Shown here: piece after piece, positions 1 to 9,194 of the stretch
How the letters are laid out: each line of letters starts with the position of its first letter
Position numbering within the stretch: the first letter of the stretch is position 1
DNA from: Phreatobacter cathodiphilus
Lineage (GTDB): Bacteria > Pseudomonadota > Alphaproteobacteria > Rhizobiales > Phreatobacteraceae
Reading direction: 5' to 3'
DNA length: 64,000 nt
Assembly (NCBI RefSeq): GCF_003008515.1
Contig: NZ_CP027668.1
Span: 788,501-852,500 of the forward strand
Position numbers and translations under genes: made by a program
Notes under the pieces: generated by a model
What the model was told of the DNA's origin: nothing
The model's input: only the letters and a program-made list of their open reading frames with translations
Database searches by the model: none

Positions 1-57
1 TGTGTTGGTGAGGCAGGATATTTTTTCGGGGCAGGGGCTCGCGGAAAGGAGATCACG

Positions 58-459
58 ATGAAAACGACACTCACTGCCGCCGCCATGGTCGCCGCCCTCG
101 GCGTTGCGCCTGCGCTCGCCAGGCCGGCCATGGTGGAGACCGATCTCAACGTGCGCGCCGGCCAGGGCACGAGCCACCCGGTCATCAGCGTATTGCCGGA
201 GGGAACCGTTGTCGATGTGCGGGGTTGCGGCGACGGGTGGTGCTACGTGCCTGAGCTCGGCGGCTATGCCAGCGCGTCCTACCTGCAGCCCGTCCGCGGC
301 GGCGCGATGCGCCCCCAGCGCCGCGCGCCTTATGCCGGTCCCATGGCCTACGACCCGGTCTGGCGTGACGGCTACTATGATGATCCCTACGTCCACGGCG
401 GCGGGATTGGCTTCAGTTTCGGCACCCCCGGCGTCCATATCGGCGGCTGGCGCTACTGA
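58..459 (+). CDS. Secreted SH3-domain (SH3b) protein
   Basis: A 133-residue exported protein with a hydrophobic signal peptide (about residues 1-21, cleavage after ALA). A bacterial SH3 domain follows at about residues 25-78, with the family's typical LNVRAG start and a YASASYLQP-like end. The C-terminal part is rich in Gly, Pro, Tyr and Arg and has no recognised fold. Such domains usually bind cell-wall or protein ligands in the periplasm; no specific function can be given. A strong ribosome-binding site (AAAGGAGA) lies just before the ATG. The gene is monocistronic, with a hairpin terminator downstream. Confidence 0.8.
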   Translation: MKTTLTAAAMVAALGVAPALARPAMVETDLNVRAGQGTSHPVISVLPEGTVVDVRGCGDGWCYVPELGGYASASYLQPVRGGAMRPQRRAPYAGPMAYDPVWRDGYYDDPYVHGGGIGFSFGTPGVHIGGWRY

Positions 460-581
460 CGCGATCCCTGCCGGGTGACAACCGGCCATAACGGGGACGA
501 TGGACGCGGATGATTTTGCCGGTTTCTGTCCGCGGCAGCAACGCATAGGCATGCGTGGCATCTAACCCGTTCCCGGCAGGC

Positions 582-620
582 GGCCCGCCGCTCTCCGCAG
601 AGGAGGGCGGCGGGCCTTTC
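582..620 (+). terminator. Hairpin terminator after the SH3 gene
   Basis: A perfect 10-bp stem (582-591 with 607-616) encloses a smaller CTCC/GGAG stem and is followed by TTTC. It lies between the SH3 gene and the LysE-type gene on the same strand and probably separates their transcription. Confidence 0.6.
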
Positions 621-682
621 GCTTGAGCCCCGCCGCTGCGCGTGCTCCGCTGACGGCGCCTGCTCTCCGCGCGAGTCGCCCC

Positions 683-1315
683 ATGACCATCGGCCTCTTC
701 TTCGCTACCCTCGTCGCGGCGATGATCTACGTGCTCACGCCCGGGCCCGCCTTCCTCGCGCTCTTCGCTCTGGCGGCGAAGGAGGGGCGGCTCTCCGGCA
801 CCTGGTTCGTCACCGGCCATCTCGTCGGCGACGTGCTGTGGGGAACGCTGGCGCTCGCCGCCATCGTCGGCGTCAACCAGCTCGGGCCGCTGCTCTTCGA
901 GATCCTCGGCCTCCTCTGCGGTGCCTACCTCATCGTCCTCGGCGTGAAGGCCCTGGTGGCGAGGGAGGCCGCCGGCACTGCCGTCATCGGCAGCCGCCAT
1001 CCCCTCCTCGCCGGGCTCGTCTTCGGCGTCACCAACCCCAAGGCCTATCCCGTCTCCGTCGCCATGTTCACCGTGCTGGTCGGCCACTATTCCGGCCTTC
1101 TCACCTGGGACCTCGCGCCTCTGGTCATGCTGGTCGCCTTCTTCGGCTTCGTCCTCGCCGACATTGTGCTCGTGGCGGTGGCGGGCCTGCCCGCCGTGCG
1201 CCGCTTCTTCATGACCCACGGCCTCGTCGTCACCCGCCTCGTCGGCCTCACCTTCGTGCTCTTCGGCGCCAAGTCGGTCTCCGATGCGGTGCAGAGCTAT
1301 CGCCAGCGCGCCTGA
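683..1315 (+). CDS. LysE/RhtB family amino-acid exporter
   Basis: A 210-residue inner-membrane protein with about six hydrophobic segments, the usual length for LysE/RhtB exporters. The N-terminus, MTIGLFFATLVAAMIYVLTP followed by GPAFL, matches the family's conserved first helix and the PGP motif. It also has a GxFVTGHLVGD segment and an NPKAYP motif, the family's NPK signature. The ATG at 683 is preferred to an upstream TTG because it starts the first helix. The exported substrate (amino acid, homoserine lactone or other) cannot be inferred. It is followed 18 bp later by a glycosyltransferase gene on the same strand. Confidence 0.82.
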   Translation: MTIGLFFATLVAAMIYVLTPGPAFLALFALAAKEGRLSGTWFVTGHLVGDVLWGTLALAAIVGVNQLGPLLFEILGLLCGAYLIVLGVKALVAREAAGTAVIGSRHPLLAGLVFGVTNPKAYPVSVAMFTVLVGHYSGLLTWDLAPLVMLVAFFGFVLADIVLVAVAGLPAVRRFFMTHGLVVTRLVGLTFVLFGAKSVSDAVQSYRQRA

Positions 1316-1333
1316 TCGGCTAATCCCGCGGCC

Positions 1334-2869
1334 ATGACGGCAGCGCCCGGCGACAAGCCCTTCTCCTTCCTTCCCGATGATCCCGCGCGGGCCGCGCTGG
1401 CGCTCGTCCTCGGCTTCACCCTGCTACGTGTCGCCTTCGCCGCGCTGCTCGGCTTCGGCGTCGACGAAAGCTACACGCTGGGACAGGCACGGCGCCTCGC
1501 TCTCTCCTATTTCGACCACCCGCCGCTGCATCTCTGGCTCGCCCATGCCTCCATGGCGGTCTTCGGCACGACATGGGCGGTACGCTTGCCGTTCATCCTC
1601 CTGTTCGCCGGCACGTCCTGGCTGCTCTTTGCTCTGACGCGCCGGCTCTTCGGCGGCTGGGAGGGGGTGTGGGCGGTGCTGGCGCTCAACGCCTCGCTGT
1701 TCTTCCTCGCCTCCCCCGGCACCTGGATCGTCCCCGACGGGCCGTTGCTGTTCTTTCTCACAGCGGGCATGGCGGCCCTGGCGCGGCTGTTCTTCCCCTG
1801 GGAGGGGGAGACGCCTTCCGCCTGGATCGCCTGGACACTCGCCGGCTTCTGCTTCGGGTTCGCCGGCCTGTCCAAATACTCCGCCGTCTTCGTCGTGGCG
1901 GGGCTGGCGATCTTTCTTTTCGCCACCCCGCACCGGCGCTGGCTCGCCCATCCCGCCCCCTATGCGGGGGCGCTCGTCGCGGTTTTGGCGATCTCGCCCG
2001 TCATCGTCTGGAACATCGCCAACGACTGGGTCTCCCTGCGCTTCCAGGCGGGCCGGGGCGGCGGCCGCGGTCTAACCCTTTCCGCCTTCGCGCAGATGCT
2101 CGCGGGACAGTTCGTCTGGCTGGCCCCCTGGATCGCCGTGCCGCTCGCCACCATCGCGGCGCAGAACCTCGCCCGCCTCAAGGACGAGCGCCGCCTGTTC
2201 CTCATGGCCCTGGCGGCGCCCACCATCCTCTATTTCACGCTGCAGTCGCTCTGGTCCGGCTGGGCGCTGCCGCACTGGCCCATGCCCGGCTGGTTCTTCG
2301 CCTTCCCGCTGCTCGGCGCCTGGATGGTGGCGAACCCCGCCGCCAGCCCCTCGCCGCACGCCTGGGCGCGCTGGAGCACGGCGCTGGCGGTCGTCCTCGC
2401 CCTCGGCATCGGGACGCTCGGCGCGACGGGGCTCCTGACGCGTCTCGGCGTGCCGTCCCGCGCCGACCCCACCCTCGACGCCTTCGACTGGACCGCGCTG
2501 CGCCCGATCCTCGCCGCGCGGGGCGTTGCCCGCGGCAGCGGGCCGGTGGTCGTCGGCCTCACCTGGAACGAGGGCGGCAAGATCGACCTCGCCGTGGGCG
2601 ACGCCGCCGATGTCATGGTGATCGGCCCGGACCCGCGCGGCTTCGCCTTCCGGCAGGTGCGGCGCGCCTATCAGGGGGCGGATGTCCTCATCGTCGCCCT
2701 GGCGGGCACCTGGGCGCGCCAGCAGGCGGCGCTGCAGGGCCAGTTCGCCGTCATCGGTGAGCCTGAGCGCCTGTCCATCGGCCGTGGCGGCCGTCCGGAA
2801 ATCGACCTCGTCATCGTCCCCGCCCGCGGGCTGAAATCGCTGGCGCCAGTGAGCCTTGCGGCGCGCTGA
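1334..2869 (+). CDS. GT39-type (ArnT/PMT-like) membrane glycosyltransferase
   Basis: A 511-residue polytopic membrane protein. The first loop carries the acidic DES motif with YTLGQARR, followed by FDHPPLHLWLAH, which is characteristic of GT39 enzymes that use polyprenyl-phosphate sugar donors. About ten or more hydrophobic segments follow up to residue 390, then a soluble C-terminal domain of about 120 residues. Family members transfer a sugar from undecaprenyl-phosphate to lipid A, proteins or other envelope acceptors on the periplasmic side. Donor and acceptor are unknown. The gene follows the LysE-type gene closely and may be cotranscribed with it. Confidence 0.75.
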   Translation: MTAAPGDKPFSFLPDDPARAALALVLGFTLLRVAFAALLGFGVDESYTLGQARRLALSYFDHPPLHLWLAHASMAVFGTTWAVRLPFILLFAGTSWLLFALTRRLFGGWEGVWAVLALNASLFFLASPGTWIVPDGPLLFFLTAGMAALARLFFPWEGETPSAWIAWTLAGFCFGFAGLSKYSAVFVVAGLAIFLFATPHRRWLAHPAPYAGALVAVLAISPVIVWNIANDWVSLRFQAGRGGGRGLTLSAFAQMLAGQFVWLAPWIAVPLATIAAQNLARLKDERRLFLMALAAPTILYFTLQSLWSGWALPHWPMPGWFFAFPLLGAWMVANPAASPSPHAWARWSTALAVVLALGIGTLGATGLLTRLGVPSRADPTLDAFDWTALRPILAARGVARGSGPVVVGLTWNEGGKIDLAVGDAADVMVIGPDPRGFAFRQVRRAYQGADVLIVALAGTWARQQAALQGQFAVIGEPERLSIGRGGRPEIDLVIVPARGLKSLAPVSLAAR

Positions 2870-2895
2870 AGGGCTCTCGTGATGTCGCATGCCCC

Positions 2896-2937
2896 ACCCG
2901 CACCCTCTCCTCGCGGGTGCGAGGGTAGGGTGCGGGT
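2896..2937. repeat. Short dispersed-type inverted repeat
   Basis: An 11-bp inverted repeat (2896-2906 with 2927-2937; ACCCGCACCCT and its complement) flanks a GC-rich centre. It lies in the gap between convergent genes, like short palindromic elements common between genes in Hyphomicrobiales. No second full copy was found in this window. Confidence 0.5.
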
Positions 2938-2958
2938 AGGGCCATCCGGGTCTCGGGA

Positions 2959-2992
2959 CAAACAAAGGGGCGGCGCCTCGCGACGCCGCCCC
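2959..2992 (-). terminator. Rho-independent terminator of the gabD-type gene
   Basis: A perfect 9-bp GC stem (2967-2975 with 2984-2992) is followed on the minus strand by TTTGTTTG. It lies 25 bp past the stop codon of the aldehyde dehydrogenase gene, as expected for an intrinsic terminator. Confidence 0.7.
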
Positions 2993-3016
2993 CTGTCGAA
3001 CCCCGGATGAACCGGC

Positions 3017-4489
3017 TTACTGGATGCCGCCGAGCATCATCAGCTTGATCTCGACGAACTCGTCGAGGCCGTAGTGCGAGCCCTCGCGCCCCAGCCCCGA
3101 TTCCTTGACGCCGCCGAAGGGCGCCACGTCGGTGCCGACGAGGCCGGTGTTGATGCCGACCATGCCGTATTCCAGCGCCTCGGCGACGCGGAAGATGCGG
3201 CCGATATCGCGGCCGTAGAAGTAGCTGGCGAGACCGAACTGGGTGGCGTTGGCGAGCTCCACCGCCTCCTCCTCGGTCTTGAACCGGTAGATCGGCGCCA
3301 GCGGGCCGAAGGTCTCCTCGTGCGTCACCATCATGTCGGTGGTGACGCCGGAAATGACCGTCGGCTCGAAGAAGGTCTGGCCGAGGTCGGAGCGCTTGCC
3401 GCCGGTCTCGACCTTGCCGCCCTTGGCGATCGCGTCCTTGACGTGCGCCTCGACCTTGTCGACGGCGGCAGGCTTGATCAGCGGACCCTGGTCGATGCCG
3501 GCCTCGACGCCGTTGCCGACCTTCAGCGCCTTCACCTTGGCGGTGAACTTGGCGACGAACTCGTCATGTACAGCGTCCTGCACGAAGATGCGGTTGGCGC
3601 AGACGCAGGTCTGGCCCATGTTCCGGTACTTCGAGACCATGGCGCCCTCGACCGCCGCGTCCACGTCGGCGTCATCGAACACGATGAAGGGCGCATTGCC
3701 GCCGAGCTCGAGGCCGACCCGCTTCACGGTGGAGGCCGCCTGCGCCATCAGCAGCTTGCCGACCGGCGTCGAGCCTGTGAAGCCGATGAAGCGCACCGTC
3801 GGGTGCTCGCACCAGACCTTGCCGATGGGGGCGGCGTCGCCGGTGATGATGTTGAGCACACCGGCTGGAATGCCGGCGCGATGCGCGAGCTCGGCGAGCG
3901 CCAGCGCGGTCAGCGGCGTCTCGGGGGCCGGCTTCACCACCATGGTGCAGCCGACCGCGATGGCCGGCGAGCATTTGCGGGTGATCATCGCCGCCGGGAA
4001 GTTCCACGGCGTGATGGCGGCGCAGACGCCGATCGGCTGCTTCTGCACGAGGATGCGGTGGTCGGGCCGGTGCTGCGGGATGATGTCGCCGTAGACGCGG
4101 CGCGCCTCCTCGGCGAAGAACTCGACGAAGGAGGCGGCATAGGCCACCTCGCCCTTGGCCTCCGCCAGCGGCTTGCCCTGTTCGGCGGTCATGATCAGGC
4201 CGAGATCGTCGGTGTTGGCGATCATCAGGTCGAACCATTTGCGCAGGATGTTCGAGCGCTCCTTGGCGGTTTTCTTCGACCAGAGCTTGAAGGCCTTGCC
4301 GGCGTGCTCCACCGCCTCGGCGGCTTCCTTCGCGCCGAAACGCGGCACGTGGCCGATGGTCTGGCCGGTGGCCGGGTTGATGACGGGATCGGTGGGCGTG
4401 CCGACCCATTCGCCGTTGACGTAGCACTGCGACTTCAGGAGCGTCGGGTCCTTGAGCGGCAGCGGCGTGGTCTTCAGGGGCGCGTTCAT
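3017..4489 (-). CDS. gabD: NAD(P)-dependent succinate-semialdehyde dehydrogenase
   Basis: A 490-residue aldehyde dehydrogenase. It shows the EQGKPLAEAKGE segment typical of GabD, the WNFPAAMITRK cofactor motif, the catalytic Glu in LELGGNAPF and the nucleophile Cys295 in QTCVCANR, followed by GxxxGREGSHYG near the C-terminus. It would oxidise succinate semialdehyde to succinate in GABA catabolism. The start is the ATG opening MNAPLKTT; a longer upstream extension is Arg/Pro-rich and not family-like. No GABA aminotransferase lies beside it. Other semialdehydes, such as glutarate semialdehyde, remain possible substrates. Confidence 0.88.
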   Translation of the reverse strand: MNAPLKTTPLPLKDPTLLKSQCYVNGEWVGTPTDPVINPATGQTIGHVPRFGAKEAAEAVEHAGKAFKLWSKKTAKERSNILRKWFDLMIANTDDLGLIMTAEQGKPLAEAKGEVAYAASFVEFFAEEARRVYGDIIPQHRPDHRILVQKQPIGVCAAITPWNFPAAMITRKCSPAIAVGCTMVVKPAPETPLTALALAELAHRAGIPAGVLNIITGDAAPIGKVWCEHPTVRFIGFTGSTPVGKLLMAQAASTVKRVGLELGGNAPFIVFDDADVDAAVEGAMVSKYRNMGQTCVCANRIFVQDAVHDEFVAKFTAKVKALKVGNGVEAGIDQGPLIKPAAVDKVEAHVKDAIAKGGKVETGGKRSDLGQTFFEPTVISGVTTDMMVTHEETFGPLAPIYRFKTEEEAVELANATQFGLASYFYGRDIGRIFRVAEALEYGMVGINTGLVGTDVAPFGGVKESGLGREGSHYGLDEFVEIKLMMLGGIQ

Positions 4490-4639
4490 CGGGGCCTCCG
4501 GGGCTCGTGATGGGGAGGCGGGCTTTCTATCACCGGCCCGCCGGCCATGCACCCCGCGCGCCGGCACGGCAGCCAAACGTCAGGTGACTTTCCCGCCCAA
4601 CTTCGGCATGACCTGCCGCACGCACAGGGAGAGCCCGGC

Positions 4640-5320
4640 ATGGCCGCCGCCACCATCGTCTTCGATCTCGACGGCACGCTCGTCGACACCCATCCCGACC
4701 TCATCGGCACGCTCTCCTGGCTGCTGGAGGAGGAGGGGCTCGACGCCATCGACCTCGAGGCGGCCAAGAAGCTCATCGGCCACGGCATGCGGCCGATGGT
4801 GGAGAATGCGCTGAAGCTGAAGGGCAGGGGCTTCGACAAGGCGGAGGTGGACGCCGTCTTCGCCCGCTACATCGCGGTCTACGAGACGCGCCTCACCCGC
4901 GAGAGCCGTCCCTTTCCCGGCATGCTCGACGCCCTCGACCGGCTCGCCGACCAGGGTATGACGCTGGCGGTCTGCACCAACAAGGTCGAGCGTCTGGCGA
5001 AGAAGCTGCTGGACGAACTCGACATGTCGCGCCGCTTCGCCGTCATCGCCGGCGCCGACACCTACGGCGTCCGCAAGCCCGATCCAGGCCACCTGCTGAT
5101 GACGCTCAGGGACGCCGGCGGCGACCCGGCCCGCGCGGTCATGGTGGGGGATTCCGACACCGACATCCGCGCCGCGCAGGGGGCCGGCGTGCCGGTCGTC
5201 GCCTATTCCGGTGGCTACACCGCCATTCCGTTGGCGAGCCTCGACCCCGACGTCATCATCGACCACTACGACGTCCTGCCGGAGACGGTCGGCCGCCTGC
5301 TCTCTTCTCCGAAGGTCTAA
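4640..5320 (+). CDS. HAD hydrolase, phosphoglycolate-phosphatase-like
   Basis: A 226-residue HAD-superfamily phosphatase. Motif I, FDLDGTLVDTHPDL with its nucleophile Asp, is at residues 7-20. Motif II is in AVCTNK, motif III is the Lys of RKPDPGHL, and motif IV is VGDSDTDI. A helical cap lies between motifs I and II. The combination resembles Gph, which removes 2-phosphoglycolate formed by DNA repair or photorespiration. The exact substrate cannot be proven from sequence. The ATG at 4640 places motif I at the usual N-terminal position. The gene is divergent from gabD. Confidence 0.8.
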   Translation: MAAATIVFDLDGTLVDTHPDLIGTLSWLLEEEGLDAIDLEAAKKLIGHGMRPMVENALKLKGRGFDKAEVDAVFARYIAVYETRLTRESRPFPGMLDALDRLADQGMTLAVCTNKVERLAKKLLDELDMSRRFAVIAGADTYGVRKPDPGHLLMTLRDAGGDPARAVMVGDSDTDIRAAQGAGVPVVAYSGGYTAIPLASLDPDVIIDHYDVLPETVGRLLSSPKV

Positions 5321-5350
5321 GGAGGCGCGGCGTCCCGCCCGCCGATACGG

Positions 5351-5365
5351 TTAAGCGGCCGTTTA
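5351..5365 (+). promoter_or_regulatory. Possible CtrA-type site
   Basis: TTAA, seven bases, then TTTA lies 64 bp before the chemoreceptor start. It resembles the alphaproteobacterial CtrA motif TTAA-N7-TTAA with one mismatch. CtrA often controls motility genes in this class. The match is short and may be chance. Confidence 0.3.
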
Positions 5366-5428
5366 CTCTGTTTCGCGATAATTCCCGCAATCGTCCCGTC
5401 AATAGACGCGGAACAAGAGGGAACGCCG

Positions 5429-7195
5429 ATGGACTTTGGCCTGACGCGCAAAGCGCGCCATCCGGCGGCGGCTGCGTCCGCGGAGCCGCCGCCGGATGGC
5501 GTGCCGGATCCGGCTGCCGAGGTCGCGCGCCTGAAGGCGGAGATCGCCCAGATCCGCGACACGATCGGCCTCGTCGAGTCCGATCTGATGAAGGTCATCG
5601 CCGACGTCTCCCATTCCGCCGATGACGTCCACGAGGGCACCGTGGCCGCCAGCCGGGCGCTCGCCGCCATCCGCGAGCGCTCGCGCGCGCTGGACCGGCT
5701 GGCCGCCGGCGCCTCCGAAAATTCGCGCCAGCTCGCCGCCGCCACCGAGGAGTTCGGCGAGAGCGCCGCCGAGATCGGCGACCGCGTGCGCCAGGCCACC
5801 CGCTTCACCGAAGAGGCCATCCAGGCGGCCGGCCACGCTTCGCTCAGCGTCGACGGCCTGCGCGCCTCCTCCACCGAGATCGACCAGGTGGTGGCGCTGA
5901 TCGCCAAGATCGCCCGCCAGACCAATCTCCTCGCCCTCAACGCCACCATCGAGGCGGCCCGCGCCGGCGAGGCGGGGCGCGGCTTCGCCGTCGTCGCCAC
6001 CGAGGTGAAGGGGCTGAGCCTCGAAACCCAGCGCGCCACCGACGAGATCGCCCGCCGCATCGCCCAGTTGCAGGCCGATTCCCAGGCCTCCATCGCCGCC
6101 GTGCAGCAGATCGCCGGCGCCGTCGAGGCGATCCGGCCGGTCTTCGCCACCGTCGCCGACGCGGTGGAGCAGCAGGTCGCCACCATCGGCGAGCTCTCCC
6201 GCTCCGCCGGCGACAGCGCCGCCTTCATCGCCAATGTCGCAGCGGGGGCCGGTGCCATCGACCAGGCCGCCGTCGAGGCCGAGACGACCTCGGACGAGGC
6301 GGACAGGGCCGGACGTCAGGCCAAGACACTGACGGAGAAGCTGCGCTCGCGCTTCACCATCTTCCTGCGCCAGTCGGAGGTCGGCGACCGCCGGCGCCAC
6401 GACCGTCTGCCCGTCGAACTCGCGGTGCAGCTCTCGGGCCCGCAGGGTGAGCTGCGCGCCAAGACGCTCGACATCTCCGAGGGGGGCATGCTGCTGGCGG
6501 CGGGCGAGGCCGATCGGTTGCCGGCCGGCGCCACCGCGACCGCCTCGCTCGCGAACATTCCCGGCCTGCGCATCCGGGTGGTCGCGAGAACTGCCCTCGG
6601 CACCCATTGCGAATTCGTCGCACCCGACGAGGCCGCCCGCGTCGCGCTGGCGGCACGGATCGCCGCCCTGCGCGAGGCCGATGCGGTGCGCATCGACCAC
6701 GTGGTGAAGGCCTCCGCGGAGATCAGCCGCGCCGTCGAGCAGGCCATCGAATCCGGCCGGCTGTCGCGCGACGATGCCTTCGACAACGATTATGTCCGCA
6801 TTCCCGGCACCGACCCCGTCCAGTTCTCCACGCGCTATCTCAAGGTCTTCGAGGACGTCCTGCCGCCCATCCAGGAGCGCTGGCTGGCGGTCGACAAGCA
6901 GATGACCTTCTGCGCCGCCGTGGATCGCAATGCCTATCTGCCGGTGCACAACCGCATCTATTCGCATCCGCAGAAGCCGGGGGACCCGGTCTGGAACGCC
7001 GCCAACTGCCGCAACAGGCGCATCTTCGACGACCGCGCAGGCCTCTCCGCGGCGCGCTCCTCGCGGCCCTACCTGATCCAGTCCTACGCCCGCGACATGG
7101 GCAACGGCGTCACCGTCTTCATGAAGGAGATCGACGCGCCGATCCGCATCTTCGGCCGCCACTGGGGCGGGCTCCGCATGGCCTACCGGCTCTGA
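5429..7195 (+). CDS. Cytosolic chemoreceptor with PilZ and C-terminal sensor-like domains
   Basis: A 588-residue protein without transmembrane segments. Residues about 20-300 form a coiled-coil MCP signalling domain with the conserved hairpin tip [20 protein letters not shown] (about 170-190), which docks CheA/CheW. A PilZ domain follows from about residue 318, with both c-di-GMP contacts intact: RRHDR (RxxxR) and DISEGG (DxSxxG). The last 115 residues carry HNRIYSHP and [13 protein letters not shown], a conserved block also seen at the end of other proteobacterial MCPs, where it is thought to be sensory. The protein could link c-di-GMP levels to chemotaxis. No other che genes are nearby. Confidence 0.85.
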   Translation: MDFGLTRKARHPAAAASAEPPPDGVPDPAAEVARLKAEIAQIRDTIGLVESDLMKVIADVSHSADDVHEGTVAASRALAAIRERSRALDRLAAGASENSRQLAAATEEFGESAAEIGDRVRQATRFTEEAIQAAGHASLSVDGLRASSTEIDQVVALIAKIARQTNLLALNATIEAARAGEAGRGFAVVATEVKGLSLETQRATDEIARRIAQLQADSQASIAAVQQIAGAVEAIRPVFATVADAVEQQVATIGELSRSAGDSAAFIANVAAGAGAIDQAAVEAETTSDEADRAGRQAKTLTEKLRSRFTIFLRQSEVGDRRRHDRLPVELAVQLSGPQGELRAKTLDISEGGMLLAAGEADRLPAGATATASLANIPGLRIRVVARTALGTHCEFVAPDEAARVALAARIAALREADAVRIDHVVKASAEISRAVEQAIESGRLSRDDAFDNDYVRIPGTDPVQFSTRYLKVFEDVLPPIQERWLAVDKQMTFCAAVDRNAYLPVHNRIYSHPQKPGDPVWNAANCRNRRIFDDRAGLSAARSSRPYLIQSYARDMGNGVTVFMKEIDAPIRIFGRHWGGLRMAYRL

Positions 7196-7198
7196 GCC

Positions 7199-8356
7199 TC
7201 AGCAGCGCTCGGGCGCAAGCGTCCGGGCCGGCGCCTCCGGCCGGGCCTTGGCGGTGGCAGGTTTCGCCCAGGGCTCCGACTTGAACAGGCGCGCGAGCCA
7301 GGCTGCGGCGACGATGCCGGCGAGGCCGGCGAGGTTCACCACCGCCACGGGTCCGGGCGCGTCGCCGAAGACGTCGAGCGCGATGCCGCCGGTCCAGGCG
7401 AGGGCGGTGCAGGCGAGGAAGGCCGGCAGCGACTGCGTGCCCACGAGGGTCAGCACCGCCGCGCCGCGGGTCTCCATGAGCCAGCGGGCCCGCTCGAGCA
7501 GCGACAGCACGAGATAGGTCAGAGCCAGGAAATGGACGATCCGTACCGGATGGACGTTGGTCCAGGTGTTGAGCGGCAGCAGCGCCGTCTGCCAGTCGAC
7601 GAGCGCCGGATAGGCGTCGGTGAAGCCCCAGAAGTTGAAGGGGACGGAGACGAGGACGATGGCGGCGGAGGCTGCGACAAGCCGCGGCCGCCCCAGCGCC
7701 GGCGGCCTCCACCAGCCGAGCCCGATGGCGAAGCCGAGGAAGAACAGCACCTGCCAGGCGAAGGGATTGAAGAACCAGTGCCCGGCGCTCCCCGAACGGC
7801 CGGGCATGGCGAGGCCGAGGACGAGGGCCGCCAGATAGAGCGCTGTGGACAGGGCGAAGGGCGCCGCGGGATGCAGCCGCCGCGCCGCCATCATGACCGG
7901 CACCAGCGCCAGCACGACCATGTAGAGCGGCAGGATGTCGAGCAGCATCGGCACGTAGGTGAGCGTCACCAGGGCGCCGAGCGCCTGGGCGGGCGCGGCG
8001 AAGACATGGGCGAGGGCGCGCATGGCGTGGCTCTCCGCCGGCGCGAGCAGCACGGTGATGCCGGCAAGCGCCACGAACAGGGCGAGATGAGCCCAGTAGA
8101 GCTGCCAGATGCGCTGGACGATCTTGAGGCTCGCGGGCCCGAAGCCTGCCGTCCCATAGCTCCGCCCGAAGGCCATGGCGCTGGCGAACCCCGATCCGAA
8201 GACGAAGAGTTCGGTGGCCGAGGAGAATCCGAATCGCGCGGGAATCCAGGCGAGCCATGGGTTCTGCGGCATGTGGGCGACGAAGATGATGAGCATGCAC
8301 AGGCCGCGGAAGACGTCGAGGCGCGGATCGCGGGGGCGCTTGGGCGGCGTGGTCAT
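7199..8356 (-). CDS. opgC: OpgC-family membrane acyl/succinyltransferase
   Basis: A 385-residue polytopic membrane protein with about ten hydrophobic segments. It opens with RDPRLDVFRGLCMLIIFVAH, the conserved OpgC start, followed by a GFSSATELFVFGSGF block. OpgC proteins add succinyl groups to osmoregulated periplasmic glucans; relatives acylate other envelope glycans. The ATG at 8356 puts the DxFRG motif at the usual N-terminal place. The stop lies 3 bp from the convergent chemoreceptor stop. No glucan synthase gene is in the window, so the acceptor is inferred from family only. Confidence 0.78.
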   Translation of the reverse strand: MTTPPKRPRDPRLDVFRGLCMLIIFVAHMPQNPWLAWIPARFGFSSATELFVFGSGFASAMAFGRSYGTAGFGPASLKIVQRIWQLYWAHLALFVALAGITVLLAPAESHAMRALAHVFAAPAQALGALVTLTYVPMLLDILPLYMVVLALVPVMMAARRLHPAAPFALSTALYLAALVLGLAMPGRSGSAGHWFFNPFAWQVLFFLGFAIGLGWWRPPALGRPRLVAASAAIVLVSVPFNFWGFTDAYPALVDWQTALLPLNTWTNVHPVRIVHFLALTYLVLSLLERARWLMETRGAAVLTLVGTQSLPAFLACTALAWTGGIALDVFGDAPGPVAVVNLAGLAGIVAAAWLARLFKSEPWAKPATAKARPEAPARTLAPERC

Positions 8357-8551
8357 GGTGGGCTCGCGGGTCGCTGGCACTGTCGTGGATACGCGGACGC
8401 ATCGACGGCCGTTACGCGCTGGCGGGCGGCACCGCCGCCGCGGCGTCTCACGCTTTGGTGAACGTGCCGCACGGTAACGTCGCGGTGCCCGCCGCGAATG
8501 GTCAGCAGCGGGCGACGATCGCCCCGGACCAGGACCAAAGGGGGCTCCACC

Positions 8552-9061
8552 ATGATGACCGACACCGCCGCACCCGCCGCCAGCCGCATCGCCGGCATCG
8601 CCGTGCCCGGCCTGCGCGAGATGATCGCCCTCGTGGTCGGCGGCTTCGCCGGCCTCGGCATCTGGGAGATCTGGGCCAACGTGCCCACCGCCATCGTCGC
8701 CGGCGGGCCGCTGGAGCCGCCCGCCCTCATCAAGGCGCTGTTTGCCGCCCGTCTCGGGTTCGAGCCCTCCGACGTCGTCGCCAAGGCGCTGCACTACGCC
8801 ACCGGCGTCGTCGGCTATCCGCTCGGCTATTATCTCCTCACCCGCAACGGCGTTTCGCTCGGGCGGCGCTGGAACGGCTGGGCCTGGGGCACCTTCACCA
8901 CCTTCATCGCCCTCGGCATCTTCGCTCCGCTCGCCGGGCTGCCCTTCATGCTTCTCGCCTGGGGTGGCCAGCTCACTATCATGAGCACGATCGGCCACGC
9001 CCTCTACGGCGCCATGGCCGCCTGGGTGACCGAGATGATGCTCGACCGCGACCGCCCCTGA
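8552..9061 (+). CDS. Hypothetical membrane protein
   Basis: A 169-residue protein with about four hydrophobic segments: GLREMIALVVGGFAGLGIWE near residue 20, a GVVGYPLGYYLL segment, a FTTFIALGIFAPLAGL segment and a C-terminal GHALYGAMAAW segment. The family was not recognised. The ATG at 8552 follows an AAAGGGGG ribosome-binding site and is preferred over an ATG at 8498. It diverges from opgC and ends before a strong hairpin. No function can be assigned. Confidence 0.65.
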   Translation: MMTDTAAPAASRIAGIAVPGLREMIALVVGGFAGLGIWEIWANVPTAIVAGGPLEPPALIKALFAARLGFEPSDVVAKALHYATGVVGYPLGYYLLTRNGVSLGRRWNGWAWGTFTTFIALGIFAPLAGLPFMLLAWGGQLTIMSTIGHALYGAMAAWVTEMMLDRDRP

Positions 9062-9095
9062 GCCGGTCGGGACATTTGGCGCGAAGGTGGAAAGG

Positions 9096-9132
9096 AACGG
9101 GCAACCCTGGCCGACGCCAGGGCTTGCCCGTT
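9096..9132 (+). terminator. Long hairpin downstream of the membrane-protein gene
   Basis: A 15-bp stem interrupted by one bulged base (9096-9110 with 9117-9132, six-base loop). The 3' arm ends in CCCGTTAACC without a real T-tract. It could be a terminator or an RNA element preceding the small gene at 9195. Confidence 0.5.
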
Positions 9133-9194
9133 AACCATTCCTGTACGAGAAAGACGCCATCGTGCCGCTCAAGAGCACGTTCGAGGATGCGCGC

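Noticed and set aside
413..1219. Long minus-strand frame opposite the LysE gene
   Set aside because: Low-complexity Glu/Gly/Asp/Arg composition typical of antisense to GC-rich genes; no ribosome-binding site or family motif.
3074..4510. Long plus-strand frame opposite gabD
   Set aside because: It mirrors the aldehyde dehydrogenase gene in antisense and shows repetitive Leu/Gly/Asp/Arg without any domain.
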